Assembly: GCA_021234155.1 (NCBI GenBank)
Contig: JAJEKV010000041.1
Location: 1,800,447 to 1,864,446 of the forward strand
Reading direction: 5' to 3'
Source of the DNA: Isoetes taiwanensis
Taxonomy: Eukaryota; Streptophyta; Lycopodiopsida; Isoetales; Isoetaceae
Length of the DNA: 64,000 nucleotides
Part shown: in pieces, positions 35,977-45,432 of the stretch
How the letters are laid out: every line of letters begins with the position of its first letter
Numbering within the stretch: the stretch's first letter is position 1
Notes under the pieces: generated by a model
Told to the model about the DNA's origin: nothing
Database searches by the model: none
The model's input: the letters and a program-made list of their open reading frames with translations, nothing else
Program-made: the position numbers and the translations under genes

Positions 35977-38100
35977 TTACATCGGCGCACACCCAGGTAG
36001 TCTCCACATCATGTGATCGAAAATATCGCGCGTGGTTGGCTCAGACCCCTCTAGGACATCCCCCGACGATCCTTCTTTCGCAGCCTTCGTGCAAAGATAC
36101 ATTTCCTCAAGCGGGGCTTTTAGGGTGTTGCCTTCCCGCACAATGTCCGTAGCTAGCAAACGCTTTCAAAGCCTTGCCCCGGATAATACACTTCTTCAAT
36201 TCCCAAAGCAATGCCCTATGGGTTGGCCTACTAACGGAGCATAATCAAGAGGCCTAGGGGTCTCCCACGAATTTCCCATTCTCCACGGTCTCGCATGAAG
36301 CATGAGGGGATCATGAAAAGATTAATATGAAAGTAGAACATGAATATGAAGCTTACTTCTGAACGTTTTGATGCCGTCAGGTTGGGCGAGCTCTAGGCCC
36401 ACATCCTCCTGAATTTCATTCAAGTGGACGAGAATATCCTCAAGTGTATGGGCATTGATGGCACTTGCTCAAAGAACTTGTTGTCGAGGGTCCTCACCAT
36501 TTGGCTTGAACAGTAAGCAATTGAACTGAGAGACTGCTACTGAACTCAACTGAGAGACTGCCATTCAACTCAACTTTCTACCAAGATCAAGTAAGGCATG
36601 AGTATATATACACTCATGAGCCAACCGTTGTACTAACCGTTGTACAACGGTTAAGCCATGAATTCAATTTCTAAAGGTAAGACCATAGGGATAAAAGGTT
36701 TTGAGTTTAGCCAAGTTAAGACCATTGAGCCTTGGACCATAGTACCAAAAGTAATAAAAATACGCGGCAGGATCCCTCCTCTCGGGATCCCGTCCCCGCT
36801 ACTAGGGTGATCCCGTCCTCCCGGGATCACATAGTAATTAAACGGGATCCCTCCTCCCGGGATCCCCAAGGTCCGGCCTGTACTTTGGTCCCGTCCTCAG
36901 GGATCACACACTAAGGAAAACGGATCCCTCCTCCCGGATCCCAAGGTCGCCTACTTGGTGATCCCTCCTCCGGGATCACACACCCTTTAAAATAGATCCC
37001 ATCCTCAGGGATCCCCCGCCCCAAGTCGCTTGTTGATCCCGCCCTCGGGATCACAAAGATTCAACATGTTAATATATATTCAAAGATTCAACATATTTAA
37101 CATGTTAATATATGTTAACCATTGAAATTATGAATGTATTATTAACCATTGGAATATGTCTAGGAACAGTGGCAATAATAAACTTTGATGTTGAAACTAT
37201 GGTGGAAGCTTTGAAGCATTATTCTTTGGTGCATTGAGCCATTGCCAAAAGCCAAAATTACATTCAATTGTTCCAGTTTTGACATTGAAGACTTGATGAA
37301 GATATTCACATTCAAGAGAATTACATTCAAGTGTTCCAGATATTCACATTCAAGAAAATATTCACATTCAAAGTTTTTTGAGATATTCACATTCACAAAC
37401 TTGTAGATCTTTACCAGAATGTCAAGGACCATGTACCAGCAAGCGGGTCTGGATCCTGCTATCACCCGTGTCACCCCAGGGTAAGTAAAAGGTGGACTTC
37501 CCTGCTGACCAAGCAATCATGTAGTTTCGAGCATTATCTTGAAGCCCCGACCTCATGCAATCTATGTCTTCTTTTTTGAACCAATCACGGTTAATCAGAA
37601 TCTGCATTAAAACATGAATTTAGCCATGAACTGAAAATTTGCCTAAAAAAAAAGAAACAAGAAACATAAACTCTTCACTGATGTCTTTAACAAATTTCTT
37701 CACATAATTTATGACATACACACCACAAAGAATTATTGTCTTTGTTGGGGAGTTTCTAATGGAATGCGGGGTGCATTATGCAATGCACTTTCCTCATGCC
37801 TCCACCTCTTAAACACGCCCGTGAGGAATGCGCAAGTATGAATAAGAAATTAGCTTCAATCATAATGCAAAAGATTAAATATTTCGAGATAGAGAGGAAT
37901 ACTTACAAGTGTCACAAATTCTGGGTAGATGCATGCAAGGGGCATATGAATCAAGGTGCGTAATGCAAGGGGCGTGGCTTTCCAAGCCGAGCACACGCCA
38001 GCCATCACCACTAAGATGAAAATGCTCCAATCGCCAAAACTGGTGTTGAGGTCGACTTCCGTGTTTAAGGATTAGGTCCATCCGCAAGCCACAAAGAAGA
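35977..38100 (-). pseudogene. second MULE gene, possibly Ulp1-like (spliced or decayed)
   Basis: Minus-strand coding-like pieces occur from high to low coordinate. At 38087-37875: LRMDLILKHGSRPQHQFWRL. At about 37607-37425: LINRDWFKKEDIDCMRSGLQ, then FYLPWG and, in a shifted frame, CWYMVLDILVKIYK. At 36500-36360: INAHTLEDILVHLNEIQED. At 36160-35977: the acidic end GSEPTTRDIFDHMMWRLPG. The order W-x-hydrophobic, LPW, then (H)WYMVLDI is like a Ulp1/C48 cysteine-protease core, in which HW carries the catalytic His; here that His is Cys. KAONASHI-type MULEs are known to carry Ulp1-like genes on the strand opposite or next to the transposase. The assignment is tentative. Confidence 0.35.
36768..37060. 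repeat. internal GATCCC/GGGATC palindrome array 2
   Basis: A second internal cluster of the same short palindrome, with about nine copies, each pair separated by 20-40 bases of unlike sequence, ending at CCGCCCTCGGGATCAC. It lies between pieces of the minus-strand gene, probably in an intron of that gene or upstream of its last exons. Confidence 0.72.
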
Positions 38101-38499
38101 TTTAGTAAAGAATAGTAGGAAATAGTAAAAAACTTGATATAACAGTGAAGAATTCGATTTTACCTCCGTAACTCCGTTAATACAGGAGGTAAACGTATGT
38201 AAACGACTTCCGCAGCGCTAATGGTGCCGTCGCCCGACAAAAACCATCGCGGCCTGGAGGAATCCGGTGGCCCACCCCGAGAGTTAGCGCCCGCACTTGG
38301 ACTCTTCGAAATCGGCTAGTGTGCTCTGCGCCCTCCGGTATCCCAAGGTCCTACGTGGGACGGGATTGGCCACGTACACATCATTAATGGCTTCGTCCGA
38401 ATTTAATTTTAAAATTAAAGTTGTTCTTCGATCCGGGAGGATCTAAGATAAATCACCGGATCTAATGGCTGACAGCAAACCAGCTCGGAGTGCATCTAA

Positions 38500-39323
38500 C
38501 GGCGGAGAATAACTCCCGCCTCCACGTCACCATATCGGGGATCCCGGAGGAGGGGATCGCCACGGCGGATAGCGTCCGCCGTTATCAGCCATTGGGGGGG
38601 TGATCCCGGAGGAGGGGATCCGCGTCCGGGGTGCCCGGGGATCCCGGAGGAGGGATCACCTCACGGATAGCGTCTGGGTTATCGCCCACGGGGTGATCCG
38701 GAGGAGGGGATCACCTACGGATAGGGTCCGCCGTTATCACCCGGCCGGGTGACTCCTACGGATAGGGTCCGCCGTTAGCTCGGCCCACGGGTGATCCCTG
38801 AGGAGGGATCCCGTCGGGGGTGCCCGGGATCCCGGAGGTGGGGATCAACCCGGCGGGATAGGGTCCGGCCGTTATCACCACTACGGGTGATCCCCGGGAG
38901 GAGGGGATCCGCGTCCCGGTGCCGGGGATCCCTGGAGGGGGGGATCACCCTACGGATATCGTCCGGCCAAGCATCAGCCACACGGGTGATCCCGGAGGAG
39001 GGGATCCGCCCCGGGTGCCGGGATCTCTGGAGGGAGGGATGACCTCCTACGGATATCGTCCGTGCTAATGCATCGCCCAATAACCGTGGGGATCCCGGAG
39101 GAGGGGATCGCGTGGATGATCCCGGAGGCGGGGATCTCTGAGGCGCGGACGGCCGCGATTGCACGGGGGTTTGGACGGCCGGGATGGTCTGGGCCGACGT
39201 GGCGTCTGCCGTACCTCAGAACGGGGTCTCCCGAACGGACCCCGTCGAGGGAGACCCGGGATCCCGGAGGCCGGTAAATTTAATTCCGGGATCACCGAAT
39301 CAAGGGTAAAAGTATCCTGAGCC
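38500..39323 (-). repeat. right long TIR of the MULE, with GC-rich array
   Basis: Inverted counterpart of 31160-32080: GGAGGAGGGGATC replaces CCTCCTCC on this strand, with the same GGGTGATCCCGG, GATAGGGTCCGCCGTTATC and GTGCCCGGGGATCCC phrases. The outermost part after 39130 matches the left end almost base for base. The internal array differs in unit number, as expected for tandem repeats that expand and contract. Confidence 0.8.
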
Positions 39324-39844
39324 ACCATGTAGTGCTTGCAATTAAAATTCCTTGAAAGCTACCTTGTTACAAGAATATAACGACAGCACAAGGCCTTGTG
39401 GGTAAGAGGCGGACGCCAAGGGAGCGGTCCACGTGGGCAGACGGCGATGACGGTTATGGTTTAACTAACTTTTCACAAGAGCGGGACACCCGCTTCTTTG
39501 TGCGGAAGCAAAAAACAGAGAGATGTGTCTCTAGGGCTGAAGAGGCGCCATTCCAGCGACATCATGGGTTACGTTTCATCACTCCGTCCATGCGAGCGCC
39601 CTACTCCTCTAAGAACGGAAGTCCGGCATACAGTCTGGTTTTTCTCCTCCTTATGCTAGCGCCTTTTCTGCTTTGGAGCACAACCGCCGGAGCCAAACGG
39701 CCCTTCCTGGGCCGCCCAAATGTCCAAACTCTTACCTTTCTTCCTGGGTCTCAGAGATTTCTTCCTGGGAATTATGGTTGTACTTACTTAACCGCAAATT
39801 TGTCTTGTTTTAGTATTAGATCTTCTATACAGATTTAAGCAGCT
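39324..39844 (+). promoter_or_regulatory. 5' region of the TMEM97-like gene, beginning at the MULE target site
   Basis: Positions 39324-39332 are the right copy of the 9-bp target duplication. The rest should hold the core promoter and 5' UTR of the gene starting at 39845. A plus-strand frame at 39398-39838 is open but has no ATG at its start and I do not recognise it. No clear TATA box was chosen. The upstream sequence was displaced by 8.2 kb when the MULE inserted. Confidence 0.45.
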
Positions 39845-40666
39845 ATGCCTCCCAGGCGTTCTTCATTTGTTTCCAAAAAACGTCCTTTAGATATTGCTGT
39901 CGCTGCCTTTATGCTTATCAATGTGCCTATTATTCTTCTCTGTGAAACACAACTGGTGCTTCCTTCTTGGTGTTTCCCAAAATTCCTGCATGATGTGGTG
40001 AAATGGCATATTCGTGTCAACCAAGATTTCTTAGTGAGGGAACCGCCGCATTACTTCAAAGGTCTCGTAATTGGTGATATCTTCATCAGACTTCCTCTTT
40101 TGTTCTTCAGCCTCAGGGGCTTCTACCGTGGTATGCTCTCTGTTTTTAATTTCCTCGTTTTCATTTGTTAGATTCTTAAATACCACCCTTTCTCTCTGTT
40201 TTGGATCAGATTTAGCCTTTCTTATTTTGTCTTTTTGTATCATTCCTTAGTTTTCTTTGTCTTTCTTGTTTTTTATGCTTGATCTAAAACTGCTGTTTGG
40301 TTTGACTTACTCTAGCCTTGTTTTTCTGTTAATAGGAAAAGACTGGTCCAAGTTCACAGGTACTGTCTATGGACTGTACACAACCACAACTATGGTATGC
40401 TCTTCAAATTCATTACTTGTTTCTTAACTAACTTCTGCTCATCCTTCTACACCACATAACGACACGATATGCTTCTGCGTCTGTTACAGATTCCATTACT
40501 ATCTGATATATTTTTAAATGCACTGGCAAAGAAAGGCAGAATGGCTATATTTTACATGCCTCAGTTAGTGGTTGCATTATATATACTCTACCGTGTACTG
40601 CCTGTAGCATTTCCAACCTTTATTCACGCGCCAAGGAGATCATCAAGGCACTCAAGTTACTACTGA
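39845..40666 (+). CDS. TMEM97/EXPERA-domain (sigma-2 receptor-like) membrane protein
   Basis: Three exons, 39845-40130, 40336-40394 and 40490-40666, all with GT-AG introns (GTATGC donors; AATAG and TTACAG acceptors). The frame is kept through a split Gly codon, giving 173 residues. Four hydrophobic segments are at about residues 15-33, 70-93, 106-127 and 134-157. RPLDIAVAAFMLINVPI, PPHYFKGLVIGDIFIRLPLLF, YGLYTTTTMIPLLSDI and MPQLVVALYILYRVLP follow the EXPERA/TMEM97 pattern. In animals TMEM97 is an ER/lysosomal protein that binds sterols and regulates NPC1; plant members are little studied. The C-terminus is basic/serine-rich (APRRSSRHSSYY). It is tail to tail with SUVR3, 1.17 kb away. Intact. 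Confidence 0.85.
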
Positions 40667-41839
40667 AGGCTTTCTTTCCTGTGTAAAGGCACCAATGAGC
40701 ACCTTTTGTATCTTCTTAAGTGTTTCAGAACTTTCAAGAATAGCTAATATTGAAGCCATGATCTGTATCAAGCCTGGGGACCACTAGAACTTGGTTTTTA
40801 AAGTTGTCACCTGCTTTTTGGATCTTTGGCAACTGTAACATTGTTCCAATTATCGCATGCCCTTCCAAATGTTTCCTCGGATCCTGAGGGCTTGTGTAAT
40901 ATTATGTTTAATTTGCTAACCTTATATTAATTTAATTATCTTTTTTTTTTAATTTATTTTAAATGAGCCTTCTCACAGAGTAGACGGAAATGATTCAAAT
41001 AGGCAATTTTATTGGGTCCTTGATCAATTATGCTTGTTACACAGGGATGTATGGATTTCTTCTAATGATAACAAATATCACATATAACATGTGAATTATT
41101 GAAGTCACTAAACTTGAAACGATGGTGAAAATAGTGCAATGGGAGTCTTTTAAAGAAATTTTAAAATGCCCCAATTCCTATTTGTCAAAATGCCAATTAT
41201 AGTCCTTTCAAGAAGTTGATGCAGCGAAGAGGTTTACCTCCTGAAGCAAGCCTTCGACCTACAATCAGGCAACAATTATATCAGCTTTGATGCCACAAGT
41301 TATTTGTTACCTGGTAATATTGGTGGTGATGTTGAGCAAATTCAGCGTCACAAAGTAGCCAATAATTCTAGTATCGGTTTTTATGGCAGTAGTTCCATTT
41401 TCAAATTAAGGTACTTTGACAAAATTAATGGATATTACAGTCAGGGGACCCACCTACAGACCTTAAAGGAACTTATGGAGGTTAGGCTCAAACTGGAATG
41501 GCTTCAGGTCTACATTTTTGAAAGTTTAGTTGTTAGCAAATGCTAAAACCATAATGAACACCTGTTCCTGTAATTAGAAAGTTGGCTACTTGATCACAAT
41601 CTGGAGCTGAAATATATATGATACATTGATCGTCTGAAATGTCTCCAATTGGGAACATTCTCATACTTGGAAACATAAAGGAGCTCCAACGTTAGCACTT
41701 AAACATTAAGCCCGTTCATTATACAGCATTTGCCAGCCACAATGCAATACTTGGCACAACAAATTTGATGCTGCTTTTTATTTTTGAAAGGATTGCCATA
41801 AGAAGCCTAGTAGTTTACCTGAAAATAGCCCTCGGAGAA
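40667..41839. other. shared 3' intergenic region of TMEM97-like and SUVR3
   Basis: 3' UTR of the TMEM97-like gene (AT-rich, with a TTTAATTTATTTTAAATG run near 40950) and the 3' side of the minus-strand SUVR3 gene. No gene seen. Confidence 0.5.
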
Positions 41840-43083
41840 TTATGTTTCCTCTGATGGCAGGAAACCCTGACAGGAAGATGTTCCACAATGGCATAGACAA
41901 GATCGACCACCTTTACCATAGCAAATGGTTAACTCTTCCCCTTTACTAATATCCCTCCTAGCAAACAACCCAAGGCTTGGAATAATTGAACCAGCTCTGC
42001 GGATTAAGCAAGAAAATAGGTTTCCTCCATCACATGAATGATTAATAAATCTGGCAACATTGCCTATTGCAGTGGCATCAATATTGATGCGCAAACAGGA
42101 GCGTCCAGATGGAAGATACTCCCGAAGGACAAGTAATGCGGAACCATGTCTATGGCTTCTAGTTTTCATAGCATCATAGATCAGCTGCCTTTGCTTAGCC
42201 TCTCTGTTTGTCAAACACTCACCTAAAAATAAAAGGTGTTCCTTGCATTAGAATCGACATGACTTGTAAACTGGGAATTCTAGCAACCCTAAACCTAGTC
42301 AAATCCTGATCGTTTAAAATACCAACAAACAGATGACATGTTTACATTTGTGTGGTTATAATGTCCCCCTTTTCAACACTAAAAACATATAAGCTAACAA
42401 TTCATGAATGACTCAGAAAATCAGCTTTTTATGTTGTAGTGATACATACCTGCATACTCACATACAAACGATCCAAGGGGAATGTCTTGTTCTGCACATA
42501 AGCACCACCCCTTAAACTGATCCCTGATAACAGAGAGTTCCACAGAAATCCCTTGTTGTGATACTCTATTATGGCAACTTGTTGAACTGCAAAAGCAGGT
42601 CCTTCCGCATTCAAAAATTGAGAAAGCGAAATCCTCTGAGGACGAAAATTTCAGTCTAGAATTCACATACGCAACCTCTCCATTACTCGTCCGTCCACAA
42701 GGGCAATCCAATGTACAAACAACTGATGAATTTGTCATTTTATCAAGATGATTGTCACCACATGAACAACCTGCATCTTGCAGCTCCCCAAGGTCGTGCT
42801 CAAAACTACAATCTGTTTGAACTGGGCCATCACAATCCCAGGCAAAACAAGAGTTTTTTGGAGCAGAGAGCTTACAAGATGGGGTATATTGATAATAAGC
42901 ATAGAGACATTCGTCAACGGAGTTGCGAAAGGGAACAGGAAGACGTTCCATGGACTGTGTGGCATCTGAGAGACGAAAATGGCTTAAGTTCGACACACAA
43001 GCTGCCATAGCTGAGCAAGTAAGGGCAACATTGCCCAGATCCGCAGGTGCCAGCCATGGCAGTACGAGCTTCAGGGCCTCCAT
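41840..43083 (-). CDS. SUVR3: SUVR3-like histone-lysine N-methyltransferase
   Basis: Two exons on the minus strand, 43083-42450 and 42222-41840 (GTATGT donor, TTTTTAG acceptor). The split Gly codon restores EYAGECLTNREAKQR. The product is 338 residues, about the size I recall for Arabidopsis SUVR3, which supports the ATG at 43083 over the in-frame ATG at 43449. The N-terminus has an F-box-like leucine segment (LPWLAPADLGNVALTC). A cysteine-rich pre-SET region includes CSCGDN, CTLDCPCG and CGRTCFC. The SET domain starts at GWCLCAEQDIPLGSFVCEYAG. It has RINIDATAIGNVARFINHSC with the NHSC motif at 272-275, catalytic-site Tyr 313 in ICYG, and post-SET C320-x-C322-x-C324-x4-C329. The family methylates histone H3, probably H3K9, in chromatin. 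All key motifs are present, so it should be active. Confidence 0.9.
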
Positions 43084-43919
43084 TTCGTTAGGGTTTACAG
43101 CAGAAAACAATCTCACACGTAAATGTCTGCGGAGCCCAATTCTGCCTAGACCGCCAATGGCGTGTCGCCACGTGGCTACAATTCTTTTAAAGATTGTTAG
43201 CCACGATCTTGTCTGCTGCGACAAAGCGTCGGCCCACTTGACAACAGAGAAAGTAGAGTAGCGAAATTTTGCCCTAACGTAAAGGAATTGTTGGACTGCC
43301 TTCTGCCACGTCAGCCAACTTTTGTCTGCCACGTCAGCGAAATTTTTTACGAAGCTTTGCAGAATGAATTTTTTCTTCCTCTCTTTTTGCTTCCGGCTAT
43401 GCCGATCGCCCTGGCGCTCGCATGTTTGGCGAGCTTTTAAGCTCTGCATGCATCTGCATGCCCTTTAGGAAGGCTTTAGCATTGCAGCGCCTTCGTTTTT
43501 CCTTGCAGCGCCTCAGTTTTTCGTGATTTTGTGAAGTTTTGGAGCAGCGTGTTCATTTGTGGTAGCAGCGCCTTGATTCTGAGTGTTTTTTACGGCAGCG
43601 CCTTGATTTTGGAGTGTTCTTGGCGGTCCCTTACTCGACTTTCTCTGTTTTAGGTAGTTTTTCAGAGTTTTAGGTTGATTTTTGTACTGTTATCTAATTG
43701 TTGTGGCAATTTCTGGCAGATAATGGCGGATAATGTGTATGTTCTTGAACGTAGAGTAGTTCCGGAGCCTGTAGCATTTTCCATAGCCATTTTGTCTTAC
43801 AAAAATGTACGCCTTTCTTTTGCTGAAGGTTTTTTATTGTATGTAAGCTTATCTAGGTGTCTCTTTAGATATAATCCAGTGTTGGAAAAGAAGGCTGCTA
43901 GTTGAGTAGTGAGAAAGAA
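43084..43919. promoter_or_regulatory. intergenic region between divergent genes (SUVR3 and the plus-strand gene at 43920)
   Basis: The two start codons point away from each other across about 836 bp, so this region probably holds both promoters. The SUVR3 frame stays open upstream to an ATG at 43449 with a basic, low-similarity N-terminus; I treat it as 5' UTR. On the plus side a short frame (ATG 43723, MADNVYVLERRVV) could be an upstream ORF or 5' exon. GCAGCGCC motifs repeat four or five times at 43480-43600. Part of the region (43086-43303) is duplicated at 44.9-45.05 kb. Confidence 0.45.
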
Positions 43920-44168
43920 ATGGACCAAAAGGGTGTACAGCCAGTAAGGGCAGAGCCTGGACAAAATCAGCAGCAGTATAATAATCAAGGACAAGCAACT
44001 GCTGCTCCACCAGCTGGGATGTCACCAACATATCAGTCACAACAGGGAGCTCAAGCATCTTCTTTAAGCCTTGCACAGGTTCCTGGTCAGGCCATGGGCG
44101 CATACTCAGCTCCTCTTAGCTATCAATATCTGCAGCAGCAAGATCAAGAACGATCTTTCTGTTCTTGA
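43920..44168 (+). CDS. glutamine-rich protein, possible NF-YC N-terminus (partial)
   Basis: An 82-residue frame from ATG 43920: MDQKGVQPVRAEPGQNQQQ, then PAGMSPTYQSQQG and SYQYLQQQDQERS, ending at a stop inside the hairpin-element target site. The Q/P/A-rich composition and the LSYQYLQQQ end resemble the region before the histone-fold of plant NF-YC proteins, which usually reads AYQ-x-(Q)n-LQ-FW. The histone-fold itself is not found in the following 10 kb, so the gene is either truncated, broken by the element inserted at 44173, or simply not NF-YC. The identification is weak, as low-complexity sequence is easy to misread. Confidence 0.3.
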   Translation: MDQKGVQPVRAEPGQNQQQYNNQGQATAAPPAGMSPTYQSQQGAQASSLSLAQVPGQAMGAYSAPLSYQYLQQQDQERSFCS

Positions 44169-44172
44169 TCTT

Positions 44173-44559
44173 TAACCGGCAGGCTTTCCAATCCCAGCGA
44201 TGTCCTCCGTTGATTGAAGCCTTGTGATAGGGCGTAACAGGCACCCAACCCACCCCAAATGGATGTAGAGGCAGCTGAAAACGTGGAAACAGGCAGCTTT
44301 AGCATCGGATTCATCCTCGGAGCTGATAATCCAGGTCTGGAAGATGCCTGTGATAATCCAGCTGTGGGAGCTGATAATCGAGCTATGGGTGACGATAATC
44401 GAGCTGTGGGTGCAGGAATGGGTGAGGAAACTTTGCCTGCCGGTTAAAGGGGATAAACACCCCTGCTTGCCCCTTACAGCAGATAAACAGACAGGCTCGC
44501 CCCTCCGGGCTCGCCTGTTTATCTGCTGTAAGGGGCAAGCAGGGGTGTTTATCCCCTTC
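44173..44559 (-). mobile_element. hairpin element, family A, copy 3 (youngest, with target duplication)
   Basis: This 387-bp element is flanked by an 11-bp direct repeat TTCTTGATCTT (44162-44172 and 44560-44570). One end carries a perfect 44-bp-arm hairpin (44447-44490 with 44515-44558, 24-base loop containing GGCTCGCC twice). The other end begins TAACCGGCAGGC, and TTTAACCGGCAGGC is found inverted just inside the hairpin (about 44435-44448), so the core is itself bounded by an inverted pair. Between them are GATAATCGAGC/GATAATCCAG motifs (four copies) and GATAGGGCGTAACAGGCACC, matching copies 1 and 2 in reverse. No ORF. The 11-bp duplication is in the range of Mutator-type or similar insertion; the family is unknown to me. 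Confidence 0.7.
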
Positions 44560-44570
44560 TTCTTGATCTT

Positions 44571-44906
44571 ACGTTGTTGATCTTTACGTTCTTGAATGGA
44601 AATCTTGAACTGAAGTGATTTTACTGTGTCATTGATGATTTTTTACTAACCTTTCTACTATTTTTACTGTGGCATTCTGCAAATTTTACTATTCATTCTG
44701 ATAAGTTTTACTAGCCATTCTGATAATTTTACTTTTCATTCTGATAATTTTGGAATACTTTCAAGATAAAGTTCCAGTTAAAAATAACTTACAGTAAAAA
44801 ATAACTTTGAGAAGACAATAACTTGGACTCAAAAAAAAAGTTTAGTGTAATTCCCGGGTTAGAATCTCTGCCACGTGTCACAAGATGATTGGATACGGGA
44901 GCAGAA
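44571..44906. other. AT-rich spacer with TTTTACT repeats
   Basis: Short repeats of TTTTACT(A/T) and ATTCTGATAATTTTAC occur at 44630-44760. No gene seen. Confidence 0.5.
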
Positions 44907-45052
44907 GGCAGTCCAACATTCCTTTACGTTAGGGTTTACAGCAGAAAACAATCTCACACGTAAATGTAAGGTATCTACAATTCTGCCTGGACCGGGCTAC
45001 AATTCTTTTAAAGATTGTTAGCCACGATCTTGTCTGCTGCGACAAAATTTTT
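44907..45052. repeat. rearranged partial copy of the SUVR3 5' region
   Basis: 44936-45049 matches 43086-43222 in direct orientation (TAGGGTTTACAGCAGAAAAC, CTACAATTCTTTTAAAGATT, GATCTTGTCTGCTGCGACAA), with an internal gap of about 25-30 bases. 44909-44937 matches 43275-43303 in inverted orientation (GCAGAAGGCAGTCCAACA). The two parts join at CGTTAGGG, which occurs at both donor sites. Non-coding here. Confidence 0.8.
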
Positions 45053-45432
45053 TACCATGCCGTTCTATTGCAGCAAAAAATTTACCCGGCGATTCAGCAG
45101 TTTTACCCCTGATTCCGCCCAACATTCTGCCAATTTTACATAGTAGGCAATAATGGTTAGTTTCTGAAGAAGCCCAGTCTTGGGATTTACTCGGATCCTT
45201 CACAGCTGGTTTCTGAAGAAGAGGGATAATGGCTGCGGGATTGATATAATGCATTTGTATCTTTTGTTTCTTGATTCGATTTTACTCGATATTTGCTCCT
45301 ATTCCCTCTCCAGATTTAAGGTAAGTGTTGTAAGATTTAAAAAGGCAGAAAAAATTGAAGGTTATGAAGGCACAATTCTAATGAGGATCCCTGTGGAAAA
45401 GTTTTTGGCAGAAAAGTCTTTGGAAAAGTTAA
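45053..45432. other. no recognisable gene
   Basis: Two copies of TTTCTGAAGAAG (45158, 45210) occur near TTCACAGCTGG. Otherwise nothing is recognised. Confidence 0.45.

Larger units (their letters stand above)
31160..39323. mobile_element. Mutator-like element (MULE) with long TIRs, 8.16 kb
   Basis: The left end reads GGCTCATGATACTTTTAC and the right end, reverse-complemented, GGCTCAGGATACTTTTAC. Similarity continues inward for most of 800-900 bp, including ACGGCAGACGCCACGTCGGC in both. Both ends are flanked by the perfect 9-bp duplication ACCATGTAG (31151-31159 and 39324-39332), the length expected for Mutator superfamily insertion. Inside are a plus-strand MULE transposase remnant, a minus-strand second gene remnant and four blocks of GC-rich GATCCC palindromes. 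The exact target duplication says the insertion is not very old, yet the transposase frame is disrupted, so this copy probably moved using another element's enzyme. It lies about 520 bp upstream of the TMEM97-like start codon. Confidence 0.92.

Noticed and set aside
39398-39838. Long plus-strand open frame just upstream of the TMEM97-like gene
   Set aside because: It starts with TTG, has no recognisable domain, and lies in the expected promoter/5' UTR of the downstream gene.
43084-43449. N-terminal extension of SUVR3 from the in-frame ATG at 43449
   Set aside because: The 338-residue product from 43083 fits the size expected for the family; the extension is basic, unlike any family member I know, and part of it is duplicated as non-coding DNA at 44.9 kb.
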